Shown one piece after another: positions 48,116 through 58,571 of a DNA stretch of 64,000 bases; position 1 is the first letter of the stretch; the number at the start of each line of letters is the position of its first letter. The notes below the pieces were generated by a model that was given only the letters and a program-made list of their open reading frames with translations, had not been told where the DNA came from and ran no database searches. The DNA is taken from the NCBI RefSeq assembly GCF_900456975.1, contig NZ_UGYM01000002.1, positions 3,348,001-3,412,000 of the forward strand, written 5' to 3'. Origin of the DNA: Shewanella baltica. GTDB lineage: Bacteria > Pseudomonadota > Gammaproteobacteria > Enterobacterales > Shewanellaceae. Both the position numbers and the translations under genes were made by a program.

Positions 48116-49840
48116 ATGGCAATACCTCGTGATTTTATCAATGAGCTAATCGCTCGCACTGACATAGTCGAACTTATCGATCGTAAGGTGCCCTTGAAAA
48201 AGGCGGGTAAGAACTACTCGGCCTGTTGTCCTTTTCATAGCGAAAAATCACCTTCGTTTACCGTCAGCCGTGATAAACAGTTCTATCATTGCTTTGGCTG
48301 CGGTGCTCACGGCAACGCCATCGATTTTGTGATGGAGTATGACAGACTCGATTTTATTGATGCCATTGAAGATTTGGCGGGCCAGCTTGGATTAGAGGTT
48401 CCCAGAGAACAAGGCACAGGCAAGCGACATGATGACGGTTTAAGTCGTGACTTATACCAGCTCATGGAAGAAGCGAGCCTTTACTTTCAAAACCAACTTA
48501 GACAACACCAAGATAAACAAAAAGTTATCGATTATCTTGCCTATCGCGGTTTATCCGATGATGTAGTCGAACATTTTGGTATTGGCTTTGCGCCAGACGG
48601 TTGGGATGGCTTATTGGGCCGCTATCGTAAGAATCAAGATGCGCAGGATAAATTACTGACTGCGGGTATGTTAATTGCCAATGACAGTGGTAAACGTTAC
48701 GACAGATTTCGTGACCGCCTCATGTTTCCTATCCGCGACAGACGCGGACGAGTCATTGGTTTTGGTGGCAGAGTTTTAGGTGATGGCACACCCAAATACT
48801 TGAATTCTCCAGAAACGCCCATATTTCATAAGGGCAATGAGCTTTATGGTCTCTATGAACTAAAGCAACGCTATCGCGATCCTGACAAAGTACTGATCGT
48901 TGAAGGCTATATGGATGTGGTGGCGTTGGCGCAATTTGGCGTCGATTATGCTGTCGCGTCATTAGGCACCTCGACGACGGCGGAGCAATTTCAGCTTTTG
49001 CTGCGCAGCGCTAAAGAAGTGGTTTGCTGTTACGACGGCGACAGGGCGGGTACTGAAGCGGCTTGGCGTGCCTTAGAAACGGCATTGCCATTATTAAAGC
49101 CAGGCGATCAAGTGCGATTTATGTTCCTGCCCCAGGCCGAAGATCCTGATTCTATGGTACGTAAGATTGGTAAAGATGCATTTGAAACCTTAATGGTTTC
49201 AGCCATTGCACTACCCGAGTTTCTGTTTGATACGTTAGCGACAAAATACGGTACAGATAAAGGCAACTTAGCGAAACAAGCTTTTATCTTAATTGAAAAA
49301 ATTCAAGACACTGTGCTGCAAAATTTATTGCTTGAGAACTTAGCTCACAAGTTAGGAATGAACAGCTCAGAAGATATGAAAAAGAAGCTAGGCTTTAGCG
49401 TGAAACAAGCTAAACCAATGGCAAATAAAGGATTAAAAGGACGCGGTACACCATTGCGACTCGCCATCGCACTGCTAGTACAACATCCTAAACTGGGTAT
49501 GGGCTTACCCCCACAACCCGCACTCGCCCACTTGCAGATGCCAGGCATAGAATTGCTGCCACTGTTATTGGAGATGACTCGAGAGCAAACGTTAAACAGC
49601 GCACAACTACTTGAACAATTCAGAGAGCACCCTTACAGCGGCACTCTCCATAAATTGGCCCAATGGGACCATCAAGTGGCGGATGAAAACTTGCTCGAAA
49701 AGTTTAAACAAACCCTGGTTTGGTTGAACAATCAATATATTGAACAACGATATCAGGAATTGAGTCTAAAACAGACTCATACTAAAGAAGAGAAGATGCA
49801 GCTCTCGAAGCTGATCTCAGTCATGAAAGGGTTAAACTGA
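48116..49840 (+). CDS. dnaG: DNA primase
   Basis: Makes RNA primers at the replication fork. The 574 residues have the N-terminal zinc ribbon (C38, H41, C59, C62), the RNA-polymerase core with the TOPRIM metal motif (VEGYMDVVALAQFG and CYDGDRAGTEAA, about 264-320) and a C-terminal helicase-binding domain (about 440-574). Nothing is missing. The ATG at 48116 has no clear ribosome site (CGGGATTTTAAGCACTCA), in keeping with low expression, as is known for dnaG in E. coli. Confidence 0.97.
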   Translation: MAIPRDFINELIARTDIVELIDRKVPLKKAGKNYSACCPFHSEKSPSFTVSRDKQFYHCFGCGAHGNAIDFVMEYDRLDFIDAIEDLAGQLGLEVPREQGTGKRHDDGLSRDLYQLMEEASLYFQNQLRQHQDKQKVIDYLAYRGLSDDVVEHFGIGFAPDGWDGLLGRYRKNQDAQDKLLTAGMLIANDSGKRYDRFRDRLMFPIRDRRGRVIGFGGRVLGDGTPKYLNSPETPIFHKGNELYGLYELKQRYRDPDKVLIVEGYMDVVALAQFGVDYAVASLGTSTTAEQFQLLLRSAKEVVCCYDGDRAGTEAAWRALETALPLLKPGDQVRFMFLPQAEDPDSMVRKIGKDAFETLMVSAIALPEFLFDTLATKYGTDKGNLAKQAFILIEKIQDTVLQNLLLENLAHKLGMNSSEDMKKKLGFSVKQAKPMANKGLKGRGTPLRLAIALLVQHPKLGMGLPPQPALAHLQMPGIELLPLLLEMTREQTLNSAQLLEQFREHPYSGTLHKLAQWDHQVADENLLEKFKQTLVWLNNQYIEQRYQELSLKQTHTKEEKMQLSKLISVMKGLN

Positions 49841-49896
49841 GGCAAAAATGTCCTCATTCACTGTCCCAGTGACTAGCACAGACATGTGCACACGGC

Positions 49897-49939
49897 TATA
49901 ATTGACGATTTGCGCGGCACTTAGCTCATGCTAAGTGTC
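49897..49939 (+). promoter_or_regulatory. TATAAT box and hairpin between dnaG and rpoD
   Basis: TATAAT at 49897-49902 could be the -10 of an internal rpoD promoter, although the -35 region is poor (TAGCAC). Just after it, CACTTAGC (49918-49925) and GCTAAGTG (49930-49937) form a hairpin with loop TCAT, extendable by a G-T and a G-C pair. No T run follows, so it is not an intrinsic terminator. In E. coli an RNA cleavage site separates dnaG and rpoD; this hairpin might be a similar processing site. Confidence 0.45.
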
Positions 49940-49975
49940 CGTCGTTGTAACAGTTTCCCAACTTGGATGATATCT

Positions 49976-51811
49976 ATGGATCATACTCCGCAGTCGCAAC
50001 TTAAGCTGTTGCTTGCCAAAGGTAAAGAGCAAGGTTACTTAACCTATGCAGAAGTGAACGATCACTTACCTGCAGACATGGTCGATTCTGACCAGATCGA
50101 AGATATTATCCAGATGATAAATGACATGGGTATCCGGGTGTTCGAAGAAGCCCCAGATGCTGATGACATGATGATGTCGGAAGACAACACAGACGAAGAT
50201 GCCGCTGAAGAAGCCGCTGCCGCACTGGCAACAGTAGAAAGCGAACTTGGCCGCACAACCGATCCCGTGCGCATGTACATGCGTGAAATGGGTACCGTTG
50301 AGCTTCTGACCCGCGAAGGCGAAATTGTTATCGCCAAACGCATCGAAGAAGGCATCAACACAGTTCAAAGTTCAGTCGCCGAATACCCACAAGCGATCGC
50401 TATGATCCTTGAGCAATTCGACCAATTTGAAGCCGACGAACTGCGCTTATCTGATATTATCTCTGGATTTGTTAACCCTGACGAAGACGTTGCACCGACC
50501 GCCACTCACATCGGCTCAGAATTATCTGAAGAAGAGCTGGAAGATGAAGATGACGAAGAAGATGACGACGACACTGAAGATGAAGAAGAAGGCAACAAAG
50601 GGCCTGATCCTGAAGAAGCACGCGAAAGATTCGGTCAACTAAGAACTGCCTACGAAAGTGCACTGAAAATTATCGAAGCTAAGGGCCGTGAACACCCTGA
50701 ATCGGTAAAAGCACTATTCGAAATTGGTGAAATCTTCAAAGAATTCCGCTTAGTACCTAAACAGTTTGACCGTTTAGTGAAAAGCATGCGCACTATGATG
50801 GATCGCGTACGAGTTCAAGAACGTTTAGTGTTAAAACTGTGCGTTGAACAAGCCAAAATGCCGAAGAAAAACTTCGTCAAACTCTTCACTGGCAACGAAA
50901 CCAACCTCGATTGGTTCAACACTGAGAAAGCCTCAACTAAACCTTATGCCGAAGGCCTAAGAATGGTTGAAGACGACGTGATCCGTTGTCGCACCAAGCT
51001 TGCTGCAGTTGAAGAAGAAACCGGCTTAGCGATTTCTGCCATTAAAGACATCAACCGTCGTATGTCAATCGGTGAAGCTAAAGCCCGCCGTGCGAAGAAA
51101 GAAATGGTTGAAGCAAACTTACGTCTGGTAATTTCTATCGCGAAGAAATACACCAACCGTGGTTTGCAATTCTTGGACTTAATCCAAGAAGGTAACATTG
51201 GCTTGATGAAAGCCGTGGATAAATTCGAATACCGTCGTGGCTATAAGTTCTCGACCTATGCAACTTGGTGGATCCGTCAGGCGATTACTCGTTCTATTGC
51301 CGACCAAGCGCGTACCATTCGTATTCCAGTACACATGATCGAAACGATCAACAAGCTGAACCGTATCTCTCGCCAAATGCTACAGGAAATGGGCCGCGAG
51401 CCTTCACCTGAAGAACTGGCTGAGCGTATGATGATGCCGGAAGATAAGATCCGTAAGGTACTGAAAATCGCTAAAGAACCTATCTCCATGGAAACCCCAA
51501 TCGGTGACGATGAAGATTCGCATTTAGGTGATTTTATTGAGGATACGACCCTCGAACTACCACTGGATTCAGCGACCAGCGAAAGCTTGAAAAACGCCAC
51601 TCACGAAGTGTTAGCAGGTCTAACCGCCCGTGAAGCGAAAGTACTGCGTATGCGTTTTGGTATCGATATGAACACTGACCACACACTTGAAGAAGTGGGT
51701 AAGCAGTTCGACGTGACCCGTGAACGTATTCGTCAGATTGAAGCTAAGGCACTGCGCAAACTGCGTCACCCTTCACGCTCAGAAATCTTAAAATCATTCC
51801 TAGATGAATAG
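49976..51811 (+). CDS. rpoD: RNA polymerase primary sigma factor RpoD (sigma-70)
   Basis: Directs RNA polymerase to housekeeping promoters. From ATG 49976 the protein has 611 residues. It shows region 1.1 (about 1-80), region 1.2 ([13 protein letters not shown]), an acid-rich non-conserved segment of gamma-proteobacterial type (about 188-220), region 2 ([38 protein letters not shown]), region 3 and region 4 ([22 protein letters not shown]). A longer frame adds 16 residues with no family support. It is last in the rpsU operon. Confidence 0.98.
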   Translation: MDHTPQSQLKLLLAKGKEQGYLTYAEVNDHLPADMVDSDQIEDIIQMINDMGIRVFEEAPDADDMMMSEDNTDEDAAEEAAAALATVESELGRTTDPVRMYMREMGTVELLTREGEIVIAKRIEEGINTVQSSVAEYPQAIAMILEQFDQFEADELRLSDIISGFVNPDEDVAPTATHIGSELSEEELEDEDDEEDDDDTEDEEEGNKGPDPEEARERFGQLRTAYESALKIIEAKGREHPESVKALFEIGEIFKEFRLVPKQFDRLVKSMRTMMDRVRVQERLVLKLCVEQAKMPKKNFVKLFTGNETNLDWFNTEKASTKPYAEGLRMVEDDVIRCRTKLAAVEEETGLAISAIKDINRRMSIGEAKARRAKKEMVEANLRLVISIAKKYTNRGLQFLDLIQEGNIGLMKAVDKFEYRRGYKFSTYATWWIRQAITRSIADQARTIRIPVHMIETINKLNRISRQMLQEMGREPSPEELAERMMMPEDKIRKVLKIAKEPISMETPIGDDEDSHLGDFIEDTTLELPLDSATSESLKNATHEVLAGLTAREAKVLRMRFGIDMNTDHTLEEVGKQFDVTRERIRQIEAKALRKLRHPSRSEILKSFLDE

Positions 51812-51847
51812 GCCGTTATAAGCCTAAAGTCAGCTAAGTAAGATTTG

Positions 51848-51875
51848 AAGCCCTGCCTATGCAGGGCTTTTTATT
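51848..51875 (+). terminator. Terminator of the rpsU-rpoD operon
   Basis: AAGCCCTGC (51848-51856) pairs with GCAGGGCTT (51861-51869) around CTAT, followed by TTTATT. Confidence 0.88.
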
Positions 51876-52001
51876 GCCTCTCCGGCGGTAATATCCGCAT
51901 AAGCACGCTATGAAAGCATTAAATTTAGCCGACGATGGCATTTAAGTTGATTAACAGATAACCAATTGAATCAGTTGCGTGAATTTCCAGCCAAAACATG
52001 G

Positions 52002-52030
52002 GTGACAAGCGTTAGTAAGCTTAGTATACT
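52002..52030 (+). promoter_or_regulatory. Promoter of tRNA-Ile2
   Basis: GTGACA (52002-52007) and TATACT (52025-52030) are exactly 17 bases apart and lie 37 bases before the mature tRNA. The sequence just after the -10 is C-rich (TCCTCCCGC), a feature of promoters for stable RNA under stringent control. Confidence 0.75.
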
Positions 52031-52066
52031 TCCTCCCGCTTCAGGTAATGACGATTACCTTAAGTC

Positions 52067-52143
52067 GGCCCCTTAGCTCAGTTGGTTAGAGCACACGACT
52101 CATAATCGTTAGGTCCACGGTTCAAGTCCGTGAGGGGCCACCA
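52067..52143 (+). tRNA. ileX: tRNA-Ile2, anticodon CAU (lysidine type)
   Basis: A complete 77-base tRNA with encoded CCA. The acceptor stem is GGCCCCT with AGGGGCC, the D arm has TAGCTCAGTTGGTTAGAGC, the anticodon loop is CTCATAA (CAU at 52101-52103) and the T arm contains GGTTCAAGTCC. CAU would read Met, but the sequence is close to E. coli ileX, which lies beside rpoD too, so this is tRNA-Ile2, whose C34 is changed to lysidine by TilS to read AUA. It is followed by a terminator at 52155-52185. Confidence 0.93.
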
Positions 52144-52154
52144 CCCGATTCAAC

Positions 52155-52185
52155 AAAAAAGCCCATTGAAAGATGGGCTTTTTTG
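52155..52185 (+). terminator. Terminator after tRNA-Ile2
   Basis: AAAAGCCCAT pairs with ATGGGCTTTT around TGAAAG (52157-52182), followed by TTG; A runs on the 5' side. Confidence 0.88.
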
Positions 52186-52384
52186 TATCTAAAATATTTG
52201 TCCTGTCAATCATCGCATAATCACCATGCATATACAGCTCGCTCGCTGACTATTTCATAGCTTCAGCCTGTTCTTTGATATTTACAATTGCCATAAAAAT
52301 AGGCCCTTTGATCAGTGCTTAACCAACAACACAATTAAAGAGCCTATTTAAAATCAATGCGCTAATTCAGTAAACCTCTGCGTG

Positions 52385-54505
52385 CTAGGTTTTTAACTTA
52401 CCTAACTGCTCATGCTGCTGCTTCACTAAGTTTGCTAAAACTACACTGCTTTGCTGTGCTTCACCCGCAAGACGTGCAAGTTCAGAAGCAGAGTCAGAAA
52501 TCCCTGTGATATTGCGATTAACCTCTTCAGTCACCGCACTCTGCTCTTCTGCGGCGGCGGCAATATGGGTCACTTGGCCCGAAATTTCCCCAATCTGACT
52601 CACCATTGAATTCAATGAGTTTAACGCTTGCTCAGTTTGAGATACGGCCATTTGTGCCCGCTCAGCGCCTTTATCTATGATGCCAGAAGCGCTTTGGACC
52701 TCTTTTTGCAGTGCGTCGATAAGGGTACTAATGTCGTTCGTCGAGCTCTGAGTCTTAGATGCTAGCGCGCGGACTTCGTCAGCAACCACAGCAAAGCCTC
52801 GTCCCTGCTCACCCGCCCTTGCCGCTTCAATCGCTGCATTGAGTGCTAACAGGTTAGTCTGTGCGGCAATGGAGCTTATTACCTCAAGGATACGACTGAT
52901 GTTCATACTGCTCTCAGCCACTTTACTCACCGCCAATTTAGCCTCCATAGACTCCTGAGACATAGTCGCGACAAAACCCATTGCTTTAGTCAGGCTCTCT
53001 TCGCTATGACGAATATTGCGCGACATAGCTTCAGTTTCTGCCGCCGTTTGCTCTGATGCCTTAGCAACCTCAAGTGCGGTAGCACTCATTTGGTTCACAG
53101 CCGTTACTACACTCTCAATTTCACCGTACTGACGATTCACGCTGTCACGGGTGAGCTGCGCAATTTTGGCAGAGGCTTGGCTTTCCTCCTGAGAGCGGCT
53201 CGCAAGAATTTTCAGCTCGGCAATCAAATTTTTAAGTTTATAAATAAAGGAATTGAAACCTTTCGCTAGCGCAATCAATTCAGCATGGGAATCAACCTCA
53301 ATCGATTGCGTTAAATCGCCATCGGCACTCGCAAGGTGCTCTACCCGGCCTTGGATCATTCTCAATGGTGAGATAATGCTACGGATCACTAAGCTAATGG
53401 TAATTACAGCGGCAATCGATACCACAATACCCACGATCAGCAGCAAACTGCCTAAGGAAGTCGCCATTTCATCCATATCATTATTAAGCTCAATCGAGCT
53501 TTTATACGCCTGTGCAGTCGGCACTTGGATAACCAAGGACCACTCGGCATTCGCTAGCGGGATCTTAATGGGATAGGCAACAATAATTTCATCATCGTTA
53601 ACCATGTAGCCGGAATTCTTGTGCAGGGAGATGATTTGCGAAGCGAGAGTAGGATTTACCGACTCAGCTAATGGACGCGCCTTTTTACTGTAATGACTTG
53701 CCGCGACTACTAAACCGCGGGTACTCAGCAAAGTCACTTTTGCTTGTCCATCGTAAAGACTCTTAGACAACTTATCGATAAGAGTTTGAAAGACTGGCAA
53801 ATTTACATCTACACCGACCACACCGATAAATTGCTTATGTTTAAGCACTGGCACTGTCAGCGAGGTCATTAATGCTTTGTTGCCTGGAGTGATCTCGTAT
53901 AAATACGGCTCCATTAGGCAGGGCTTTAAGGTTTCCTTATCGCATAAATACCATTCAGCATCACGGATCCCAAACTCATTCAGGCTAGTGAGGTACTTTT
54001 CTGCTGAATCTTCAACTTGGTTATGCTCCACAGTGCCATCGTCGTTACGGGTGTAATAGACCTCTAGAGCGCCAGATGTCGCCACACTGTGACTGACATT
54101 CACATTCAAAAACTCACTGTCGAGCCCATCATAACCATTAGGTTCGAACTGGGCATACATGGAAGAGACTTGCGCATTCTTCTTCAGCACTGCCGCTACT
54201 GCGAGTTCTAAGCGGTCACGTTTTAAGGGTAATTCCTCGGCAGTACTTTCAAGCATACCCGCAAAAGAGAAAGGAATTCGGTAGGCTTCATTGATAAATC
54301 CGGCGACCATTTCACCATATTCACCGGCGCGGGCTTCGAGTTTATCCCGAGTTTCCGTTTGTAGGGTATTTTGAACTTGATCCGACAATTGTGCGTTTTG
54401 AGCCGACAGCGTCCACCATAAACTGATAGATAAAATAGCCACTATCGATAAAAATAATGCTGATGTAATCCACAACAACTTAGTACTGATGGACAAATGC
54501 TTCAT
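52385..54505 (-). CDS. Methyl-accepting chemotaxis protein with dCache-type sensor
   Basis: A 706-residue chemoreceptor. A first membrane helix (about 10-30, [19 protein letters not shown]) leads to a large periplasmic sensor of double-Cache type (about 35-340, with [15 protein letters not shown] and [23 protein letters not shown]). A second helix (about 350-375), a HAMP domain (about 375-430) and the signalling domain follow, with the hairpin tip [23 protein letters not shown]. Ligand unknown; dCache sensors often bind amino or organic acids. It lies downstream of the sugar-kinase terminator, so a link to the sugar locus is only positional. Confidence 0.93.
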   Translation of the reverse strand: MKHLSISTKLLWITSALFLSIVAILSISLWWTLSAQNAQLSDQVQNTLQTETRDKLEARAGEYGEMVAGFINEAYRIPFSFAGMLESTAEELPLKRDRLELAVAAVLKKNAQVSSMYAQFEPNGYDGLDSEFLNVNVSHSVATSGALEVYYTRNDDGTVEHNQVEDSAEKYLTSLNEFGIRDAEWYLCDKETLKPCLMEPYLYEITPGNKALMTSLTVPVLKHKQFIGVVGVDVNLPVFQTLIDKLSKSLYDGQAKVTLLSTRGLVVAASHYSKKARPLAESVNPTLASQIISLHKNSGYMVNDDEIIVAYPIKIPLANAEWSLVIQVPTAQAYKSSIELNNDMDEMATSLGSLLLIVGIVVSIAAVITISLVIRSIISPLRMIQGRVEHLASADGDLTQSIEVDSHAELIALAKGFNSFIYKLKNLIAELKILASRSQEESQASAKIAQLTRDSVNRQYGEIESVVTAVNQMSATALEVAKASEQTAAETEAMSRNIRHSEESLTKAMGFVATMSQESMEAKLAVSKVAESSMNISRILEVISSIAAQTNLLALNAAIEAARAGEQGRGFAVVADEVRALASKTQSSTNDISTLIDALQKEVQSASGIIDKGAERAQMAVSQTEQALNSLNSMVSQIGEISGQVTHIAAAAEEQSAVTEEVNRNITGISDSASELARLAGEAQQSSVVLANLVKQQHEQLGKLKT

Positions 54506-54662
54506 CTAGTAAACTCCCAAGAGAACGACAATAGCGTAATTATTATGATCTAATTCATTTTTATACTTTCTACCCAGCATTAAAAATAGCACTTAGCGTA
54601 AGAATTACCAGCACTTAAGATAAAGATTTGCTAATGAAATGTAAAACTTTAGAATGACAAAA

Positions 54663-54701
54663 TCAAAAAAAGGCCAAATTCAAATAAATGAATTCGGCCT
54701 T
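54663..54701 (-). terminator. Terminator after mak
   Basis: Read on the minus strand, AAGGCC and AATTCA arms with one internal mismatch (54670-54701) form a stem around TTTATT, followed by TTTTTTT. It separates the kinase gene from the chemoreceptor gene downstream. Confidence 0.8.
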
Positions 54702-54729
54702 AAATATCAAACACTATTTCAAATTAAGG

Positions 54730-55626
54730 TTAGCGTCCCCACAACCAAGCGGCACCACGTACGCCCGATGAAGCGCCATAACAGTTTTTAACAACCGGAG
54801 TGTGACACTCACGGCCAACCACATATCGCGGTAAAACTTTTGGCAATTCAGTGTAAATGGCATCGATGTTAGACACTCCGCCGCCAAGGACGATAACATC
54901 TGGATCCATCATATTGATCACATGGGCCAATGAGCGGGCTAAACGGTCAATAAAGCGATCAAATGCTTGAGTCGCCAGCTGATCGCCTGCTTGCATCATT
55001 TGGGCGATTTCAATACCGCTGTCAGCTACTCCACCTGCTGCGCGAAAATCGCGTACAAAACCCGTCCCTGAGATAAACGTCTCGATGCAGTCTCTGTTAC
55101 CACAAAAACACGTCGTGGTATTAAATTCATCGGCTTTCATCCAAGGTAAAGGATTATGCCCCCACTCACCGCCGATACCATTACCACCATCATGCACTTG
55201 GCCTTTGATGGCGATACCTGCACCACATCCAGTACCAATAATGGCGCCAAAGACCACTGACTTGCCAGCAGCTGCGCCATCGACCGCTTCTGATACGGCA
55301 AAACAGTTCGCATCATTAGCGATTTTCACCTTACGGTTTAATCGAGCGCCCAGATCCACATCGAGGGGATGGCCATTGATCCACGTTGAATTAGCATTTT
55401 TAACTAGGCCAGTAAAAGGAGAAATCACCCCAGGAATACCTATGCCTATTGTGGCGGTTTGTTGCAAGCTCTCTTCGACTTCTGTCACGAGTGCGACTAA
55501 TGCATCGACTGTTGCAACATATTCTCTTGGCGTTGGGATGCGTTTACGAAACACTTCTTTACCATCGTCATCTAATGCAATTAACTCGATTTTTGTGCCG
55601 CCAAGATCGATACCAATTCGTAACAT
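54730..55626 (-). CDS. mak: ROK-family hexokinase, manno(fructo)kinase Mak type
   Basis: Cytoplasmic sugar kinase of 298 residues. ATP site MLRIGIDLGGTKIELIALD; sugar-binding stretch KNANSTWINGHPLD; catalytic aspartate in ANDANCFAVSEA; histidine of GGEWGHNPL and the zinc cysteines in CFCGNRDCIE, the ROK mark. It is strongly like E. coli Mak, including the C-terminus SSGVRGAAWLWG. Mak prefers fructose and mannose but tolerates glucose; here it lies with beta-glucosidases, so glucose is a likely substrate, which is inference. ATG at 55626 has GGAG seven bases upstream. Confidence 0.9.
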   Translation of the reverse strand: MLRIGIDLGGTKIELIALDDDGKEVFRKRIPTPREYVATVDALVALVTEVEESLQQTATIGIGIPGVISPFTGLVKNANSTWINGHPLDVDLGARLNRKVKIANDANCFAVSEAVDGAAAGKSVVFGAIIGTGCGAGIAIKGQVHDGGNGIGGEWGHNPLPWMKADEFNTTTCFCGNRDCIETFISGTGFVRDFRAAGGVADSGIEIAQMMQAGDQLATQAFDRFIDRLARSLAHVINMMDPDVIVLGGGVSNIDAIYTELPKVLPRYVVGRECHTPVVKNCYGASSGVRGAAWLWGR

Positions 55627-55827
55627 CAACTTACTCCATCTCAATATATTTAACGCAAAGCGGCTCAGTGAAGCTCGGCTCTACTGCCTGATGCCATACA
55701 CTGTAATTGAAAACTGCCTCAGGTCAAAAACAACATTAGCCCCTGTCAAAATAAAGGCTGTTTATTACAGCAAACAATGAAGGCACAGTCGTCATGTAAA
55801 CGACCCACTGCGCCTTGGAGTGTTACA

Positions 55828-58488
55828 TTACGGACACTCGACTGACGCCATACTCGCCGTTTTTGGCTTTAAGGTGATATCGCTAAAACTGATATCCACA
55901 GCGCCCGATGATGACAATATGAAAGGCGAGATAATTTTACCAAAATCTATCCCCTGCGCCTGATAGCAAGTGAGATCTATGTTTAGTTCACTCCAAGTAT
56001 CAAGGCTTAACGCGCTTAGTTGAGTACTGATATCCACATCGGCTCGACAATCGCCTTCGCAGGTCATGCCAACATTAATAGGCGCTGTAATCGATGAACC
56101 GACTTTGACCTGCATACTCAACACTGACTTGCTCGCCAGATAAGCCCGTAAGTCTTCAGGGAAGTTCCCCTGCAAACTCACAAAACCGAGCGCCTTACCG
56201 TTGAAGCTGACATGGCGAGCATCTTCTTGTACTTGTTTGTCAAAGGTTTTAATCGTGACAACATCATTCGATTGCACACTGCTGGCTATGGGTTCCATCG
56301 AAACCTTGTCACCTTCAACACTGCCAATCAGCATTTTCCAAGGCGCCTTAACGGCACGCTCGAATAACGGCTTCTGGCTGAGTTGCATTTGTTCACTGAA
56401 ATTATCTTCAGACAAACTATTCGATAATATCGCAGGCGCAGTACTATTTGCCTTATCCGCATAGCTCAGGCCATAGCCATAGGGAAGTAATGGCGAATAA
56501 TCACTGTCGTGAACATTCACTTGAGTTTGCTGCGGTGTCGACGGCCATGAGAAAGATAATTTGCCATTAAAGTCATACTGAACATCACCATTAGCTTGAG
56601 TGAATAACACTTCACTAATCCCTGCTCCTTCAGTGCCAGGCAACCAAGCGGCGACAAAGGCGTCAGAGGCATTAAGCTCAGGATTGACCCACAAAGGTCT
56701 GCCGCTAATAAACACAGAGACCACAGGAACCCCTGCGGCTTTGAGCTTTTGCAATAAAGCTAAGTCACGCTTATTCCCTCTTTGATACTCAAGATTATCA
56801 ATATCACCATTGCCTTCGGCATAGGGCTCTTCACCAAATACCACAATCGCCACATCGGGTTTATTCGCAGCATCAAATTGACCATCAACACTCAGCACAG
56901 CGCTACCACCGCTGGCAGAAACCGCCTTTGCTATGCCAGCATAAATCGATGTTGCTCCAGGGAAATCTGCATTCTGATTATCAGTACCCTGCCAAGTAAT
57001 AGACCAACCACCCGATTGTTTGCCAATATTATCAGCAGCATCGCCTGCAACGAGCACTTTAGCTTTAGGAGATAAAGGCAATAAATGCTGATTATTCTTC
57101 AATAACACCAGTGATTCACGCACCGCTTGGCGTGCAACGTCTCTGTGACTAGCTTGTCCAATTAACTCGGTTTTACCCGATAAAGGACGCTTAGCTGGAC
57201 TTGGCTTTTCAAATAATCCCGCCCGAATTTTTACTCGCAGGATACGACTCACGGCATCATCAATCCGCGCTTGGCTGATCAAACCCGACTTAACTTGCGC
57301 GATAGTGTTTTCATATAATGGTTTCCATGCGGCCGTAGGCACCATGAATACGTCTAAGCCCGCATTAACGGCCTGAGGACAAGATTCGTTACTGCAACCT
57401 TCAACCTGCCCATGACCATTCCAATCGCCAACGACAAAGCCATCAAAGCCCATGTGAGTCTTAAGTACATCGGTCAATAAATAAGGATTACCGTGATTTT
57501 TAGCGCCGTGCCAACTATTAAATGAGGCCATCACAGTTTGCGCGCCCGCAGTTAACCCGCCGACATAACCTTGGGCATGAATGTCAAACAAGGCTTGTTC
57601 GGATGCGATATTATCGCCCTGATCATCCCCGTCTTCGGTCCCTCCATCTCCTAAGAAATGTTTTACCGTAGCGATAACATGCTGATCTGATAAGAAGTCT
57701 TTATCATTGCCACCTTGTAACCCCTCGACAATCGCGTGCGAATAGGATTTAACGATGGCAGGATCTTCAGAATAACCCTCGTAGGTTCGTCCCCAGCGGT
57801 CATCACGCACCACAGCGACAGTCGGTGCAAATACCCAATCAATCCCCGTCACCATGACTTCTTTGGCGGTGATCGCAGCAATTTGCTGAATAAGCTCAGG
57901 ATGATGAGCCGCACCTAACCCTATGTTATGTGGGAACAGCGTTGCGCCAATCACATTGTTGTGACCATGAACCGCATCCGTGCCCCACATGGTTGGAATA
58001 CTGATGCCATCGAGCGAGTCATCCATAGAGGCTTGAAACATAGCGTCGGCTAAGGCAATCCAATCTGCTGGCGTCGCATGTTTATCTTGGTTCGGGTAAG
58101 AACCGCCACCATTCAAATAAGAGCCAAAACCGTATTTGCGCATATCTTCGACCGTGATATCGCGGATCTCAGGTTGGATCATCTGCGCAACTTTCTGCTC
58201 TAGCGTCATTTTTGCTAATAAATCTGCGACGCGTTTTTCAACATCTGGCTGATTTTTATGGGGGATAGTTAACTGCGGCCAAATATTAATATCGGTAGGC
58301 TTACCGTCGATACTGTAGCCATTGGGGCTATTGGGTGAGCTAGATGCGGCAACATGATTGGGCTTAACTGACTGACTATCGTCGGCTTTTATCTGCTCTG
58401 TTTTGCTGCATCCACTTAAGCTGACGCAGGTCAGCACAGCCAATAAACTCAAGCTAAAGGTTTTGGGTCTCAATGCGATAACGCTCAT
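55828..58488 (-). CDS. GH3 beta-glucosidase or exo-glucanase lipoprotein with ExoP-type C-terminal domain
   Basis: An 886-residue lipoprotein (lipobox LSGC, C27), so placed in the periplasm or on the outer membrane. The GH3 domain spans about 75-430, with KHFLGDGGTEDGDDQGDN (about 276-293) and nucleophile D355 in GFVVGDWNGHG. The second GH3 domain follows (about 460-690), and a beta-sandwich tail (about 710-886) of the ExoP galactose-binding type ends the protein. Relatives act on cellobiose or mixed-linkage glucans. The ATG at 58488 has GGTGAG six bases upstream. It lies 83 bases after the transporter gene. Confidence 0.93.
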   Translation of the reverse strand: MSVIALRPKTFSLSLLAVLTCVSLSGCSKTEQIKADDSQSVKPNHVAASSSPNSPNGYSIDGKPTDINIWPQLTIPHKNQPDVEKRVADLLAKMTLEQKVAQMIQPEIRDITVEDMRKYGFGSYLNGGGSYPNQDKHATPADWIALADAMFQASMDDSLDGISIPTMWGTDAVHGHNNVIGATLFPHNIGLGAAHHPELIQQIAAITAKEVMVTGIDWVFAPTVAVVRDDRWGRTYEGYSEDPAIVKSYSHAIVEGLQGGNDKDFLSDQHVIATVKHFLGDGGTEDGDDQGDNIASEQALFDIHAQGYVGGLTAGAQTVMASFNSWHGAKNHGNPYLLTDVLKTHMGFDGFVVGDWNGHGQVEGCSNESCPQAVNAGLDVFMVPTAAWKPLYENTIAQVKSGLISQARIDDAVSRILRVKIRAGLFEKPSPAKRPLSGKTELIGQASHRDVARQAVRESLVLLKNNQHLLPLSPKAKVLVAGDAADNIGKQSGGWSITWQGTDNQNADFPGATSIYAGIAKAVSASGGSAVLSVDGQFDAANKPDVAIVVFGEEPYAEGNGDIDNLEYQRGNKRDLALLQKLKAAGVPVVSVFISGRPLWVNPELNASDAFVAAWLPGTEGAGISEVLFTQANGDVQYDFNGKLSFSWPSTPQQTQVNVHDSDYSPLLPYGYGLSYADKANSTAPAILSNSLSEDNFSEQMQLSQKPLFERAVKAPWKMLIGSVEGDKVSMEPIASSVQSNDVVTIKTFDKQVQEDARHVSFNGKALGFVSLQGNFPEDLRAYLASKSVLSMQVKVGSSITAPINVGMTCEGDCRADVDISTQLSALSLDTWSELNIDLTCYQAQGIDFGKIISPFILSSSGAVDISFSDITLKPKTASMASVECP

Positions 58489-58571
58489 AATTCTCACCCT
58501 CAAAAAATAAAATGTCTTAATACACACGCCGTGTGCGCATCCATGTGTTTAATCGTCGTGTTTTAATTAAT

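Noticed and set aside
49918..49937. Intrinsic terminator between dnaG and rpoD
   Set aside because: The stem is good, but it is followed by TCCGTCG rather than a T run.
50516..50620. Acid-rich low-complexity stretch in RpoD as an insertion or frameshift
   Set aside because: An acidic segment at this place is normal for gamma-proteobacterial sigma-70, including E. coli.
52067..52143. tRNA-Met on the basis of the CAU anticodon
   Set aside because: The body of the tRNA and its place beside rpoD match E. coli ileX (tRNA-Ile2), not initiator or elongator tRNA-Met.
54506..54729. Chemoreceptor as part of the sugar operon
   Set aside because: A full terminator follows mak at 54663-54701 and no copy of the LacI-type palindrome lies before the chemoreceptor gene.
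58515..58535. CACACG/CGTGTG inverted repeat between the transporter and GH3 genes as an operator
   Set aside because: It is short, differs from the palindrome at 59990 and lies inside the likely transcript; there is no ground to call it regulatory.
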